64,000 nt of DNA, taken from NCBI RefSeq assembly GCF_002197815.1, contig NZ_NIUB01000029.1, forward strand, positions 1 to 64,000, in the 5' to 3' direction. Every line of letters starts with the position of its first letter. Position 1 is the first letter of the stretch. This stretch comes from Pseudomonas oleovorans subsp. oleovorans (GTDB taxonomy: Bacteria > Pseudomonadota > Gammaproteobacteria > Pseudomonadales > Pseudomonadaceae). The notes under the pieces are model-generated. The model was not told the origin of the DNA and did no database searches. It saw nothing but the letters and a program-made list of their open reading frames with translations. The translations under genes were made by a program, and so were the position numbers. Positions 1-8,248 of this stretch are shown piece by piece.

Positions 1-105
1 ATGCCGTTTGAGTTGCTTGCGGCATTTGACCTGCTCATGGCTGTCGACACCATGAACTTGAAAAACCTGCTTTGCCAAATCCACGCCTATGCGTTTAAGT
101 TTCAT
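1..105 (-). mobile_element. IS110-family transposase, N-terminal fragment (runs off window edge)
   Basis: The minus strand from 105 encodes 35 residues beginning MKLKRIGVDLAKQVFQVHG and is open to the window edge. A short hydrophobic strand carrying GVDLAK followed by VFQVHG is the start of IS110/IS1111-type (DEDD, RuvC-like) transposases, and the Asp is the first catalytic acidic residue. A purine-rich GGAGGGGGA lies about 6 bases upstream of the ATG, a good ribosome binding site. The rest of the element is outside the window, so its subgroup and integrity are unknown. It is transcribed away from the RlpA-like remnant at 183, so its upstream end lies between 106 and about 182. Seen: reading frame and motif. 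Known: family signature. Inferred: the element boundary. Confidence 0.8.
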
Positions 106-182
106 GCGGGCTCCCCCTCCGGGATTGCTTGTTTTACAACCTTCAGTCTGGCGCAATGACGCCGTAGGAGGGAGGAGTCCAT
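106..182. mobile_element. Probable terminal non-coding end of the IS110-type element
   Basis: These bases lie between the transposase start codon and the first residues of the RlpA-like protein. They include a small inverted repeat, GGCG-caatga-CGCC (about 151-164), and a purine run TAGGAGGGAGGAG (165-177). The exact insertion point cannot be set without an uninterrupted copy. Confidence 0.4.
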
Positions 183-554
183 CTCATTGGGCTACCGGCG
201 TTTGCTCTGTTAGGCACACTCGCCCTGCTCGGCGGCTGCTCGACCTTCGGCGGCGGCTCGGGCAGCAGCGAAACCGGCAAGGCCTCCTACTACGGTGATC
301 GCCACCACGGCCAGCGCACCGCCAGCGGCGAACGTTTTGATCAGAACGCGCTGACCGCCGCGCATCGCACCCTGCCCTTTGGCACACGCGTGCGGGTCAC
401 CAACCTCAACAACAACCGCAACGTGGTACTGCGCATCAACGACCGTGGCCCCTTCGTGCGCGGGCGCATCATCGACGTTTCCCGTGCTGCAGCGGTACGC
501 CTGGACATGCTGCGCGCCGGCGTGGTGCCGGTACGGGTCGAAACACTGGACTGA
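183..554 (+). pseudogene. RlpA-like double-psi beta-barrel lipoprotein lacking a normal start codon
   Basis: The open frame from 168 to the TGA at 552-554 has no ATG, GTG or TTG before the lipoprotein signal. It reads LIGLPAFALLGTLALLGGC, so the hydrophobic core and lipobox Cys are intact, then a Gly/Ser linker and a complete double-psi beta-barrel domain with KASYYGD, PFGTRVRVTN, INDRGPF and DVSRAAA. The family binds or cleaves denuded peptidoglycan glycans at the outer membrane. Only the first few residues appear lost, replaced by the end of the IS110-type element. A strong SD-like purine run (165-177) sits about 9 bases before an in-frame ATT at 186, so weak translation from a non-standard start cannot be excluded. 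Called a pseudogene, with that reservation. Confidence 0.7.
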
Positions 555-645
555 CCAACAATTGGCAACAAAATCTTTCTGCAGCCTCTAGCGGCCAACA
601 ATGCCATCGCTACACTAGCCGCACTTTTTCTGGAGCTACCCTGCA

Positions 646-1740
646 ATGACTCTGATGACCTTCGTTTACCTGATCGCAGGCCTGGTGCTGCTGGTCGCTG
701 GTGCCGAAGTGCTGGTACGCGGCGCCGCCAAACTGGCCGCGCAATTCGGCATTCCGCCACTGATCATTGGCCTGACGGTGGTGGCATTCGGCACCAGTGC
801 CCCGGAAACCGCCGTGAGCGTGCAGGCGGCCCTGGATGGCAGTGGCGATCTGGCCATCGGCAATGTCGTTGGCAGCAATATCGCCAACGTCCTGCTGATC
901 CTGGGCCTGACAGCTCTGATCGCGCCGCTGATCGTCTCGCGCCAGCTGATTCGCCTCGACGTACCGATCATGATCGGCGCCAGCCTGCTCACCTTCGGCC
1001 TGGCCTGGGATGGCTCGCTGAGCCGCCTCGACGGCGCCTTGCTGTTCGCCGGCGTACTGGCCTATACCGGTTTTCTGATCTATAGCGCGCGCAAGGACAA
1101 GGGCGGCGACGATGATGAGTTCGCCAAGGAATTCGGCCTCGACGAGGCACCCAAGCCCTACGCCTGGGCCATCAATCTGGGCCTGATCATCGCTGGCCTG
1201 GTGCTGCTGGTTACCGGCTCGAACTTCCTGGTCGAAGGCGCCGTGACACTGGCACGGGCACTGGGCATTTCCGAGCTGGTCATCGGTTTGACCGTCGTTG
1301 CGGTCGGCACCTCGTTGCCGGAGTTGGCCACCTCGATTCTCGCCGCCATCAAGGGTGAGCGCGATATCGCCGTGGGCAATATCGTCGGCAGCAACATTTT
1401 CAACCTGCTCTGCGTGCTGGGCCTGGCCTCGCTGGTCTCGCCGGCCGCCATTTCGGTGTCGCCCAATGCCCTGGCGTTCGATTTCCCGGTCATGATTGCC
1501 GTCGCCGTTGCCTGCCTGCCGATCTTCTTCGCCGGTTACCGCATCAACCGTTGGGAAGGCCTGTTGTTTCTGGCGTATTACGTGGCCTACACCCTCTACC
1601 TGATCCTGTCTTCCACGGGGCGCCCCTTCGCTGACGTGATGGGCGAAGCCATACTGGGTTACGTGCTGCCATTGACCGCTGTCACCCTGGTGGTCATCGC
1701 CGCACGCGCCTGGTGCAAACAGCGTGGCGAGCCGGTGTGA
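646..1740 (+). CDS. Calcium/sodium antiporter, CaCA family (YrbG-like)
   Basis: A 364-residue inner-membrane protein, normal length for the family. It has the two inverted alpha-repeats: VVAFGTSAPETAVS with GNVVGSNIANVLL near residues 45-90, and VVAVGTSLPELATS with GNIVGSNIFNLL near 220-260. The GTS-x-PE and GN-VGSNI elements form the cation-binding centre. About ten hydrophobic segments are visible, with a short charged loop (KDKGGDDDEF) between the halves. It should exchange Na+ or H+ for Ca2+. TGGAG lies 11 bases before the ATG. The next gene begins 2 bases after its stop, so the two are probably co-transcribed. Confidence 0.9.
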   Translation: MTLMTFVYLIAGLVLLVAGAEVLVRGAAKLAAQFGIPPLIIGLTVVAFGTSAPETAVSVQAALDGSGDLAIGNVVGSNIANVLLILGLTALIAPLIVSRQLIRLDVPIMIGASLLTFGLAWDGSLSRLDGALLFAGVLAYTGFLIYSARKDKGGDDDEFAKEFGLDEAPKPYAWAINLGLIIAGLVLLVTGSNFLVEGAVTLARALGISELVIGLTVVAVGTSLPELATSILAAIKGERDIAVGNIVGSNIFNLLCVLGLASLVSPAAISVSPNALAFDFPVMIAVAVACLPIFFAGYRINRWEGLLFLAYYVAYTLYLILSSTGRPFADVMGEAILGYVLPLTAVTLVVIAARAWCKQRGEPV

Positions 1741-1742
1741 CG

Positions 1743-2126
1743 ATGAGCGAGAACCATGATCGCGGCCTGCAGGTACGGCGTGAGGTGATGGGCGACGCCT
1801 TCGTCGACCGCGCCCTGGGCAACGCCAGCGAGTTCACCCAGCCGCTGCAGGATTTCGTCAACGAGCATGCCTGGGGCGGCGTGTGGACGCGCAGCGGCCT
1901 GCCGCGCGCGACCCGCAGCCTGATCACCCTGGCGGCGTTGACCGCGCTGAAATGCCCGCAGGAACTCAAGGGCCACGTGCGCGGCGCGCTGAACAACGGC
2001 TGCACGGTGGAGGAAATTCGCGAAACCCTGCTGCACTGCGCGGTGTATGCCGGCGTGCCAGCCAGCATCGATGCCTTCCGCACGGCACAGGAAGTGATCG
2101 ACGAGTACCAGAACAACGCCTCGTAG
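1743..2126 (+). CDS. Carboxymuconolactone decarboxylase family protein (PcaC-like)
   Basis: A 127-residue CMD-fold protein starting at ATG 1743, two bases after the antiporter stop; an upstream in-frame start would overlap that gene. RSLITLAALTALKCPQELKG, HVRGALNNGCTVEEIRE and LLHCAVYAGVPAS match the gamma-carboxymuconolactone decarboxylase family. True PcaC converts carboxymuconolactone to beta-ketoadipate enol-lactone, but no pca genes are nearby, so the substrate is uncertain and an AhpD-like or detoxifying role is possible. The stop TAG (2124-2126) lies inside the GTAGGAGC start of a REP sequence, so the repeat supplies the stop codon. Confidence 0.85.
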   Translation: MSENHDRGLQVRREVMGDAFVDRALGNASEFTQPLQDFVNEHAWGGVWTRSGLPRATRSLITLAALTALKCPQELKGHVRGALNNGCTVEEIRETLLHCAVYAGVPASIDAFRTAQEVIDEYQNNAS

Positions 2127-2164
2127 GAGCTGGCTTGCCGGCGATCCGTTAATCGCCGGCAAAC
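2123..2164. repeat. REP sequence, RAYT-associated type (GTAGGAGCtGGCTTGCCGGCGAT)
   Basis: GTAGGAGCTGGCTTGCCGG begins inside the last codon of the CMD gene and is followed by a partial inverted partner, ATCGCCGGCAAACC. The same unit recurs near 31107, 42006, 42737, 44256 and 59559. Confidence 0.85.
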
Positions 2165-2182
2165 CGAACCCTGAAGGACGAG

Positions 2183-2438
2183 CTAGCAGGCCGTTGAAAA
2201 ACGTAGGCGACGACTGCATGGATGCAGGAGGTAGAGCGAAGCAGGAAGCCCGAGCCGAGGCAGCCAGTGCAATACCGATGGCGGCCCCGCAAAAACAGCC
2301 GAAAAACGACCGGGGTCGCGTCCGACTTTACGTGTTGTAAATGAGCATTTTTGACGGGGGCGCCTAGCCTGGGCTCGCACGCGAGGCTGTTTTTAACGCA
2401 GCAATGGCAACGTAGGTAGTTTTTCAACGGCCTGCTAG
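2183..2438. mobile_element. MITE copy A with perfect 20-bp inverted ends and CTAG at both ends
   Basis: The left end CTAGCAGGCCGTTGAAAAAC (2183-2202) and the right end (2419-2438) are perfect inverted complements over 20 bases. Both are bounded by CTAG, which fits the YTAR target duplicated by many IS5-family elements. The 256-bp interior has no plausible gene. It contains a core (about 2292-2420: AAAAACAGCCGAA, TTACGTGTTGTAAATGAGC, GGCTGTTTTTAACGCAGC) shared with the elements at 42046 and 40231. The right end supplies the TAG stop (2435-2437, minus strand) of the AEC transporter. It looks like a non-autonomous element; the IS5-type mobiliser is inferred from the target only. Confidence 0.8.
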
Positions 2439-3376
2439 ATCCAGCCACCCCACTGCAGCAATAGCAGGCCAATGTTGGTGGCGACCACCGCCGCCAGGGT
2501 GGTGATGACGATGATGGCTGCCGCCAGCTCATGGTTGGCGCCCACCGCACGGGCCATGACGAAGCTGGCCGCCGCCGTCGGGCTGGCGAAATAGAGAAAC
2601 AGGATCGCCAGATCCGCCCCACGAAAGCCGAACAGCCAGGCGCCGAAGGTGCTCAGCAGCGGTAGCCAGACCATCTTCATCAGGCCCGAACCGATGGCCG
2701 TGCCGCTGCTGCGTCGCAACGACGCCAGGCTCAGGGTGCCGCCAATGCAGATCAGCGCCAGCGGCAGGGTCATCTGCGCGAAGTACTCGGCCGAGGTCAG
2801 GAACCACTGCGGCAGCGGAATTTTCCAGTAGGCAATCGGTACCGCCAGCAGTACGCCAATGATCATCGGGTTGGTCACGATGCTGCGCGCAATGGCCTTG
2901 GCACCAGGCTTCACGCCTGGGCTGTAGATGGCCAACACGACGGCCGAGAGCGCGTTGTAGCAGAGGATCGCCAGTGCGGCGAGCAACGAGCCGACTGACA
3001 GGCCATAGTCACCATACATGCTGGTGGCCAGCGCCAGGCCGACGATACCGTTGTTACCGCGGAAGGCCCCCTGGGTGTAGATGCCACGATCCTCGAACGG
3101 CACCCGCCAGATCGCCCAGGCCCAGGCGACGAAGAACGACGCCACGGTGGCTAGGAAGAAGTAGGACAGTAGTTGCGGCTGCATGGCCGCATCCAGGTCC
3201 GCCTTGAACACACCGAGAAACAGCAGGGTCGGCATGGTACCGCGAAACACCAGGCTCGAAGCGGTATCGATGAAGGGCGTATCGATCCAGCGCAGGCGTT
3301 TGAGTGCCACGCCGAGAAACAGCATGGCGAACACGGGCGCGGTGATGGCAAGAGTTTGTGCAGCGACGGCGAGCAT
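2435..3376 (-). CDS. AEC family transporter (auxin efflux carrier-like)
   Basis: A 313-residue protein with about ten hydrophobic segments in two halves, typical of the AEC/PIN-like permeases that export organic anions or amino acids. The N-terminal half has APVFAMLFLGVALKRLRW, and the central region has GNNGIVGLALA, a typical AEC glycine motif. The ligand is unknown. The last residues, LLLLQWGGWI, run up to a stop formed by the CTAG at the MITE end, so the native C-terminus may have been altered slightly. The start at 3376 has only a weak ribosome binding site; the length fits the family. Confidence 0.85.
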   Translation of the reverse strand: MLAVAAQTLAITAPVFAMLFLGVALKRLRWIDTPFIDTASSLVFRGTMPTLLFLGVFKADLDAAMQPQLLSYFFLATVASFFVAWAWAIWRVPFEDRGIYTQGAFRGNNGIVGLALATSMYGDYGLSVGSLLAALAILCYNALSAVVLAIYSPGVKPGAKAIARSIVTNPMIIGVLLAVPIAYWKIPLPQWFLTSAEYFAQMTLPLALICIGGTLSLASLRRSSGTAIGSGLMKMVWLPLLSTFGAWLFGFRGADLAILFLYFASPTAAASFVMARAVGANHELAAAIIVITTLAAVVATNIGLLLLQWGGWI

Positions 3377-3630
3377 GGCGACACCAGCAGGTTGTCTGAC
3401 GACCTATGTTAGCTGGCTAAGTATTTATCTGCCATGGGCAAAAACCGCGCAGTTGTAGGATGGGTCAGGCGGCGATCCGCTTCAGCCCACGCGAACCCGC
3501 GTTGATGAGCTCAAGCCCATCTTGCGGCCTGCCCCCCCCTGGTGGGCTGAAGCCCACCCTACGGGTCAGAGCTTACTTCGCCATTGGCAAAAGCTACGCA
3601 ATGGTAGGGTGGGCTCAGGCATACCAGGGC
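3377..3630. other. Intergenic region with GTGGGCTGAAGCCCACCCTACG-type repeats
   Basis: The 254 bases between the AEC start and the roxR stop hold GGTGGGCTGAAGCCCACC (3541-3558), followed by CTACG, and weaker relatives near 3456-3500 and 3600-3615. The perfect short palindrome could act as a transcription barrier downstream of roxR. No reading frame looks genuine. Confidence 0.6.
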
Positions 3631-4191
3631 TCAGCGGCGAACAGGACGCTTCTGCAATTTGCGCTGCAGGGTGCGGCGGTGCATGCCCAGGGCGCGGGCG
3701 GTGGCGGAGATGTTGCCCTCGTGTTCGGCCAGCACACGCTGGATGTGCTCCCACTGCAGGCGGTCCACCGACATGGGGTTTTCCGGCACCAGGCTGTCGA
3801 GGTCGGCATGCTCGGAAAGCAGCGCCGTGAGCACGTCGTCGGCATCGGCCGGTTTGCACAGGTAGTTGGCCGCGCCACGCTTGATCGCCTCCACCGCGGT
3901 GGCGATGCTGGAATAGCCGGTGAGGATCACCACACGCATCTCGGCGTCCAGCTCAAGCAGCTTGGGCAGCAGCACCAGACCGGAGTCGCCCTCCATCTTC
4001 AGGTCGACCACGGCGTAATCCGGCAGGTCGTCCTTGGCCAGGGCCAGGCCTTCTTCGGCGCTGGAGGCGGTGGATACGCGCAGACCGCGGCGGCTCATGG
4101 CACGCGCCATCACGCGGGTAAAGGTGGGGTCGTCATCGACCAGCAGCAGATGGGGCTGCTCTTCGCCTTCGAACAGGGATTCGTCGCTCAT
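3631..4191 (-). CDS. roxR: Redox response regulator RoxR (RegA/PrrA/ActR family)
   Basis: A 186-residue response regulator. The receiver (about 13-125) has the acidic pocket DDD (19-21), phosphoacceptor Asp63 in VVDLKM, Thr91 and Lys113. A proline-containing linker leads to a Fis-type helix-turn-helix at about 155-184 (HEGNISATARALGMHRRTLQ), the hallmark of RegA/RoxR regulators. It lies 15 bases downstream of roxS on the same strand, with GGAAAA before its ATG, so the pair form an operon. In pseudomonads RoxSR controls terminal oxidases and cyanide- or redox-responsive genes. Every catalytic residue is present. Confidence 0.92.
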   Translation of the reverse strand: MSDESLFEGEEQPHLLLVDDDPTFTRVMARAMSRRGLRVSTASSAEEGLALAKDDLPDYAVVDLKMEGDSGLVLLPKLLELDAEMRVVILTGYSSIATAVEAIKRGAANYLCKPADADDVLTALLSEHADLDSLVPENPMSVDRLQWEHIQRVLAEHEGNISATARALGMHRRTLQRKLQKRPVRR

Positions 4192-4206
4192 GCTGGGTTT
4201 TCCTTG

Positions 4207-5460
4207 TCAGGCCACGCCATAGGCTCGCGGCAACTTCAATTCGGTAAGGGTGCCGCCTGCTTCATGGTTATACAACTTAACCGTGCCACCAGCACGGGTC
4301 ACGCTGGCCTGGCTGAGGAACAGCCCCAGGCCGAACCCCTTGCCCTTGGTGGTGAAGAAGGGCCGCCCAAGCTGCTCGGCGATGGCCAGCGGCACGCCGG
4401 CGCCGTGATCGCGGATGCTCAGGCGCAGCCACTGGTGGTCCCAGTCCAAGCGAATGTCGAGTTTGTCCGGGCAGGCATCGGCGGCGTTGTTGAGCAGGTT
4501 GAGCAGCGCCTGGGTGAGATCGGCCGGTGGCATGATGCGCGGCGGCGTACCACGGCCCAGGCACTGGTAGCGGTAGCTGGCTTCCGGGCGCATCAGGTGC
4601 CAGCGATTGAGGGTGGTTTCCAACCATTCGACGCAGGACTGCTCGACCACTGCCTGACGCCGATCGTTCTCGGCGGCGCGCACCAGTTGCTGCAGGGTGA
4701 ACTTGCACAGTTTCACCTGCTCCTGCAGCAGGGCCAGGTCATCCTGCAGCGCCGGTTTGTCGCGATATTCCTGGCGCAGCTCCTTGAGCAGCACGCTCAT
4801 GGTGCCCAGCGGCGTGCCCAGTTCATGGGCGGCACCAGCGGCCTGAGTGGCCACGGCCAATAGCTGCTGGTCACGCAGGCTTTCCTCACGCCGTTCGGCG
4901 CGCAGCTCGTCCTGGCGGCGCAGCTCCTCGGCCATCTTGGCAACGAAGAACGTGATCAGCGCCGCAGACAGGGCGAAACTCAGCCACATGCCGTAGACCA
5001 GCAGGCTCTCACGCGCCGCCGGCAATTCGAGCGGGTGCGTCCACACCAGCAGCAGGGTGTAACCGGCCAGCGCCAGGCCCGCGAGGACGATGGTGAACAT
5101 CCACGGCAGGGTCGCTGCGGCGATGGTCAGTGGCACCAGGTAATAGGACACGAAGGGGTTGGTCGAGCCCCCCGAGTAGTACAGCAGCACGCTGTGGATG
5201 ATCAGGTCACAGGCCAGTTGTACGGCATATTCCACCTCGGTCACCGGCCAAGGCCCACGCAGGCGCAAGGCCGTGCCCAGGCACAACAGCAGGGAAATGC
5301 CGAGAGTGACTGACAACTGCAGCCAGGGCAGCGGTAGCATGCCGGACTTGTAGGCGAGCCCGACCGAGCCAGCCTGAGCGGCCAGCACCAGAATACGGAT
5401 AAGCGTCAGGCGCCAGAGGTTCTGGCGACTGGCAGAAAGCAGCTGGACGTGTTCGAGCAT
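4207..5460 (-). CDS. roxS: Redox sensor histidine kinase RoxS (RegB/PrrB family)
   Basis: A 417-residue membrane kinase; the frame extends much further upstream, but MLEHVQLLSASRQNLWRLTL at 5460 is the family start and leaves space for the divergent gene. Six membrane segments fill about residues 20-190. GGSTNPFVSYYLVP (residues about 95-110) is the quinone-sensing motif of RegB. The H-box is AAGAAHELGTPLGTM. A Cys lies exactly 40 residues after the H-box His (EQVKLCKFTL), matching the redox-active cysteine of RegB. N, G1 and G2 boxes follow (LLNNAADAC, DHGAGVP, GKGFGLGLFL). It should phosphorylate RoxR according to quinone or redox state. Confidence 0.92.
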   Translation of the reverse strand: MLEHVQLLSASRQNLWRLTLIRILVLAAQAGSVGLAYKSGMLPLPWLQLSVTLGISLLLCLGTALRLRGPWPVTEVEYAVQLACDLIIHSVLLYYSGGSTNPFVSYYLVPLTIAAATLPWMFTIVLAGLALAGYTLLLVWTHPLELPAARESLLVYGMWLSFALSAALITFFVAKMAEELRRQDELRAERREESLRDQQLLAVATQAAGAAHELGTPLGTMSVLLKELRQEYRDKPALQDDLALLQEQVKLCKFTLQQLVRAAENDRRQAVVEQSCVEWLETTLNRWHLMRPEASYRYQCLGRGTPPRIMPPADLTQALLNLLNNAADACPDKLDIRLDWDHQWLRLSIRDHGAGVPLAIAEQLGRPFFTTKGKGFGLGLFLSQASVTRAGGTVKLYNHEAGGTLTELKLPRAYGVA

Positions 5461-5646
5461 GGCGACTCCAATGGTTGCGCCGAGTATAACCAAGCCTGCT
5501 GCGGCCTTGCGCCGCTGCGGCAACCGGCCGCACACCTCAACAACGCCCTGGATGAAAAAAGTTGTAGCGGCATTAACCCGGGTCGCGACTCGCCTTCGTC
5601 TAACCTCGGGAAACGGCCAAAAGGCCATCGAAAAAGGAACCGCACC

Positions 5647-6375
5647 ATGCGCACCATGACCCGTATCGCCACCGCCCTCGCCCTCACCGCTGCCAGCCTG
5701 GCCAGCACCGGCCTGCTGGCCGCCGAGGCGCGCTACAACCAGATCGCCCTGCGCGCCGAGGTCAATCAGGAAGTGGCACACGATCTGATGCACGTCACCC
5801 TCTATACCGAAGCGCAGCACAGCGACCCGGCCAAACTGGCCGCCGAGATCACCACCACCCTCAACAAGACGCTGGAAAAAGTGCGCCAGGTCCGTGGTGT
5901 TTCGGTCAAGCTCGGCAGCCGCCACAGCTACCCGGTTTATTCTGAAAACAAGGGCGACGACAAGGGCCAGAAGATAACCGCCTGGCGTGAACGCGCCGAG
6001 GTGCGCCTGGAAAGTGCCGACTTCGCCGCGCTTTCCACGCTGACCGGCGAGCTGCTGCAATCGATGAAAATAGCCGGCATGGACTTCAGCATCGCCACCG
6101 ACACCCGCAAGAGCCGCGAAGATGCCCTGCTCAAGGACGCCGTCAATGCCTTCAGGGCACGTGCGCAGCTGGCCACCGAAGCGCTCGGCGGCAATGGCTA
6201 CAAGCTGGTCAGCCTGAACCTCAACACCGGTGGTTTCCAGCCACCAATGGCCATGCGCAACTTCGAAGCCAAGGGCATGGCGATGATGGACGCAGCCCCC
6301 ACGCCGCAAATCGAAGCCGGCACCAGCCAGGTCACGGTCAGCGCCGACGGCGTCATCGAAGTGCAGATGCCCTGA
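5647..6375 (+). CDS. SIMPL (DUF541) domain periplasmic protein
   Basis: A 242-residue exported protein. ATG 5647 follows AAAAAGGA, and a signal peptide ends near LAAEARYNQ (residue about 26). The rest is one SIMPL/DUF541 domain, with SVKLGSRHSYPVYSEN, ITAWRERAEVRLES and the C-terminal GTSQVTVSADGVIEVQMP. Family members form periplasmic or outer-membrane ring assemblies whose function is poorly defined. It is divergent from roxS across about 190 bases and ends at a clear intrinsic terminator. Confidence 0.88.
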   Translation: MRTMTRIATALALTAASLASTGLLAAEARYNQIALRAEVNQEVAHDLMHVTLYTEAQHSDPAKLAAEITTTLNKTLEKVRQVRGVSVKLGSRHSYPVYSENKGDDKGQKITAWRERAEVRLESADFAALSTLTGELLQSMKIAGMDFSIATDTRKSREDALLKDAVNAFRARAQLATEALGGNGYKLVSLNLNTGGFQPPMAMRNFEAKGMAMMDAAPTPQIEAGTSQVTVSADGVIEVQMP

Positions 6376-6398
6376 ATCACGCTCCGCAACAAAGCAGC

Positions 6399-6425
6399 GC
6401 CGTTATCGGCAGATAACGGCTTTTT
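6399..6425 (+). terminator. Rho-independent terminator after the SIMPL gene
   Basis: A perfect 9-bp stem GCCGTTATC/GATAACGGC with a GGCA loop, followed by TTTTT (6421-6425), 23 bases after the stop codon. Confidence 0.92.
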
Positions 6426-6516
6426 GCCATCTTTTCCCTGCATATTTTCATAAATGCGACAGCGACTTATAACGCTGTAGCGCTAAGCTTGTTTGCCTCG
6501 AAAACGCACTTGCCTC

Positions 6517-6532
6517 AGGCACATGCCCTGCA
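6517..6532 (+). promoter_or_regulatory. Candidate sigma-54 promoter upstream of dppA1
   Basis: AGGCACATGCCCTGCA has GG (6518-6519) and GC (6530-6531) separated by exactly 10 bases, and resembles TGGCAC-N5-TTGCA. It lies about 75 bases before the first dpp start codon, a sensible distance for a nitrogen-responsive peptide uptake operon. No enhancer site was recognised. Inference from consensus only. Confidence 0.45.
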
Positions 6533-6541
6533 TATCTTGCC

Positions 6542-6565
6542 AGGAGGCTCCCATAAGGAGCTCCT
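6542..6565 (+). promoter_or_regulatory. Stem-loop in the dppA1 leader
   Basis: AGGAG-g-CTCC and GGAGCTCCT can pair around a short CATAA loop (6552-6556), giving a 9-bp hairpin with one bulge about 30 bases before the start codon. It has no U-tract, so an RNA-stability or translational role is more likely than termination. Confidence 0.4.
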
Positions 6566-6593
6566 CGACAAAAAGCACAAAAATGAAGAGGTC

Positions 6594-8195
6594 ATGATGC
6601 GCAAGAACGCCGTTATCCAGGCTTTGCTTACCGCTGGGCTGATCGCCAGCGCTCCCCTCGCCAGCGCCGCCAACCTGGTGTTCTGTTCCGAAGGCAGCCC
6701 CGCCGGCTTCGACCCCGGCCTGTACACCACCGGCACCGATTTCGACGCCGCCGCGGAAACCATCTTCAACCGCCTGACCCAGTTCGAGCGCGGCGGCACC
6801 AAGGTCGAGCCTGGTCTGGCACAAAGCTGGGAGGTGTCCGAGGATGGCCTGGTCTACACCTTCAAGCTGCGCCCCGGGGTGAAATTCCACACCACCGAAT
6901 ACTTCAAGCCCAGCCGCGAATTCAATGCCGATGATGTGCTGTTCACCTTTGGCCGCATGCTCGACAAGGACCACCCGTTCCGTAAGGCGTACCCCACCGA
7001 GTTTCCCTACTTCACCGACATGGGCATGGACAGCAACATTGCCAAGCTGGAGAAGCTCGATGACCTGACCGTGCGCTTCACCCTCAACGAGGTGGACGCC
7101 GCCTTCGTGCAGAACCTGGCGATGAGCTTTGCCTCGATCCAGTCCGCCGAGTACGCCGACCAGTTGCTGGCGGCCGGCAAGGCCGCCGACATCAATCAGA
7201 AGCCTGTCGGCACCGGCCCCTTCGTGTTCAGCCGCTACCAGAAGGACGCAGTGATCCGCTACAAGGGCAACCCGGACTACTGGAAGCCCGAGGATGTGAA
7301 GATCGACAACCTGATCTTCTCCATCAACACCGACTCGTCCGTGCGCATGCAGAAACTGCGTGCCGGCGAATGCCACGTCACCCTGTTCCCGCGCCCGGCC
7401 GACATCGCCTCGCTAAAGCAGGATGCCAAGCTGAAGATGCCCGAGCAGGCTGGTTTCAACGTCGGCTACATCGCCTACAACGTTACCCACCCGCCGTTCG
7501 ACAAACTGGAAGTGCGCCAGGCGCTGGACATGGCGGTGAACAAGCAGGCGATTCTCGACGCGGTGTACCAGAATGCCGGGCAACTGGCGGTCAACGGCAT
7601 GCCGCCGACCCAGTGGTCGTATAACGAGGACATCAAGGACCCGGCCTTCGACCCGGAAAAGGCCAAGGAGCTGCTCAAGGCTGCAGGCGTCAAGGAAGGT
7701 ACCGAGATCACCCTGTGGGCCATGCCGGTGCAGCACCCGTACAACCCCAACGCCAGGCAGATCGCCGAGATGCTGCAGGCCGACTGGGCCAAGATCGGCA
7801 TCCAGGCGCGCATCGTCAGCTACGAATGGGGCGAATACCTCAAGCGCGCCAAGGCCGGCGAGCACGACGCCATGCTGATCGGCTGGAGCGGCGACAACGG
7901 TGACCCGGACAACTGGCTCGGCACCCTCTATGGCTGCGACGCGGTCGACGGCAACAACTTCTCCAAATGGTGCTTCGAGGACTACGACAAGCTGGTCAAG
8001 GCCGCCAAGCGCACCACCGACGTGGCCGAACGCACCGAGCTGTATAAGCAGGCGCAGGTGATCCTCAAGCGTGAGGTGCCGATCACCCCGCTGGCCCACT
8101 CCACCGTGTACCAGCCGATGCGCAAGGAAGTGCAGGACTTGCGCATCAGCCCGTTCGCACTCAACTCCTTCTATGGTGTAGGAATAGCCAAGTGA
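6594..8195 (+). CDS. dppA1: ABC transporter dipeptide/peptide-binding protein, first copy (DppA-type)
   Basis: A 533-residue periplasmic binding protein of the SBP_bac_5 (cluster C) family. ATG 6594 (or the adjacent 6597) follows GAAGAGG and precedes a signal peptide ending LASA-ANLVFCSEG. VYTFKLRPGVKFHTT, FNADDVLFTFGRM, PVGTGPFVFSRY and GWSGDNGDPDNW are family landmarks; the last lies in the DppA-like peptide-binding cleft. It delivers di- or short peptides to the DppBCDF permease encoded downstream. The next gene is a paralogue 53 bases away, suggesting duplication with divergence of specificity. Confidence 0.92.
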   Translation: MMRKNAVIQALLTAGLIASAPLASAANLVFCSEGSPAGFDPGLYTTGTDFDAAAETIFNRLTQFERGGTKVEPGLAQSWEVSEDGLVYTFKLRPGVKFHTTEYFKPSREFNADDVLFTFGRMLDKDHPFRKAYPTEFPYFTDMGMDSNIAKLEKLDDLTVRFTLNEVDAAFVQNLAMSFASIQSAEYADQLLAAGKAADINQKPVGTGPFVFSRYQKDAVIRYKGNPDYWKPEDVKIDNLIFSINTDSSVRMQKLRAGECHVTLFPRPADIASLKQDAKLKMPEQAGFNVGYIAYNVTHPPFDKLEVRQALDMAVNKQAILDAVYQNAGQLAVNGMPPTQWSYNEDIKDPAFDPEKAKELLKAAGVKEGTEITLWAMPVQHPYNPNARQIAEMLQADWAKIGIQARIVSYEWGEYLKRAKAGEHDAMLIGWSGDNGDPDNWLGTLYGCDAVDGNNFSKWCFEDYDKLVKAAKRTTDVAERTELYKQAQVILKREVPITPLAHSTVYQPMRKEVQDLRISPFALNSFYGVGIAK

Positions 8196-8248
8196 TGGCA
8201 GGCGGCGCGCCTGCGGGTGCGCCGCCTCTACCCCGCTCAGGAGTTTCC

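Noticed and set aside
3460..4863. Plus-strand open frame of 467 codons
   Set aside because: Antisense to roxR and roxS and starts in intergenic repeats.
5461..6309. N-terminal extension of roxS to 700 residues
   Set aside because: The extra part is antisense to the SIMPL gene; the family start is at 5460.
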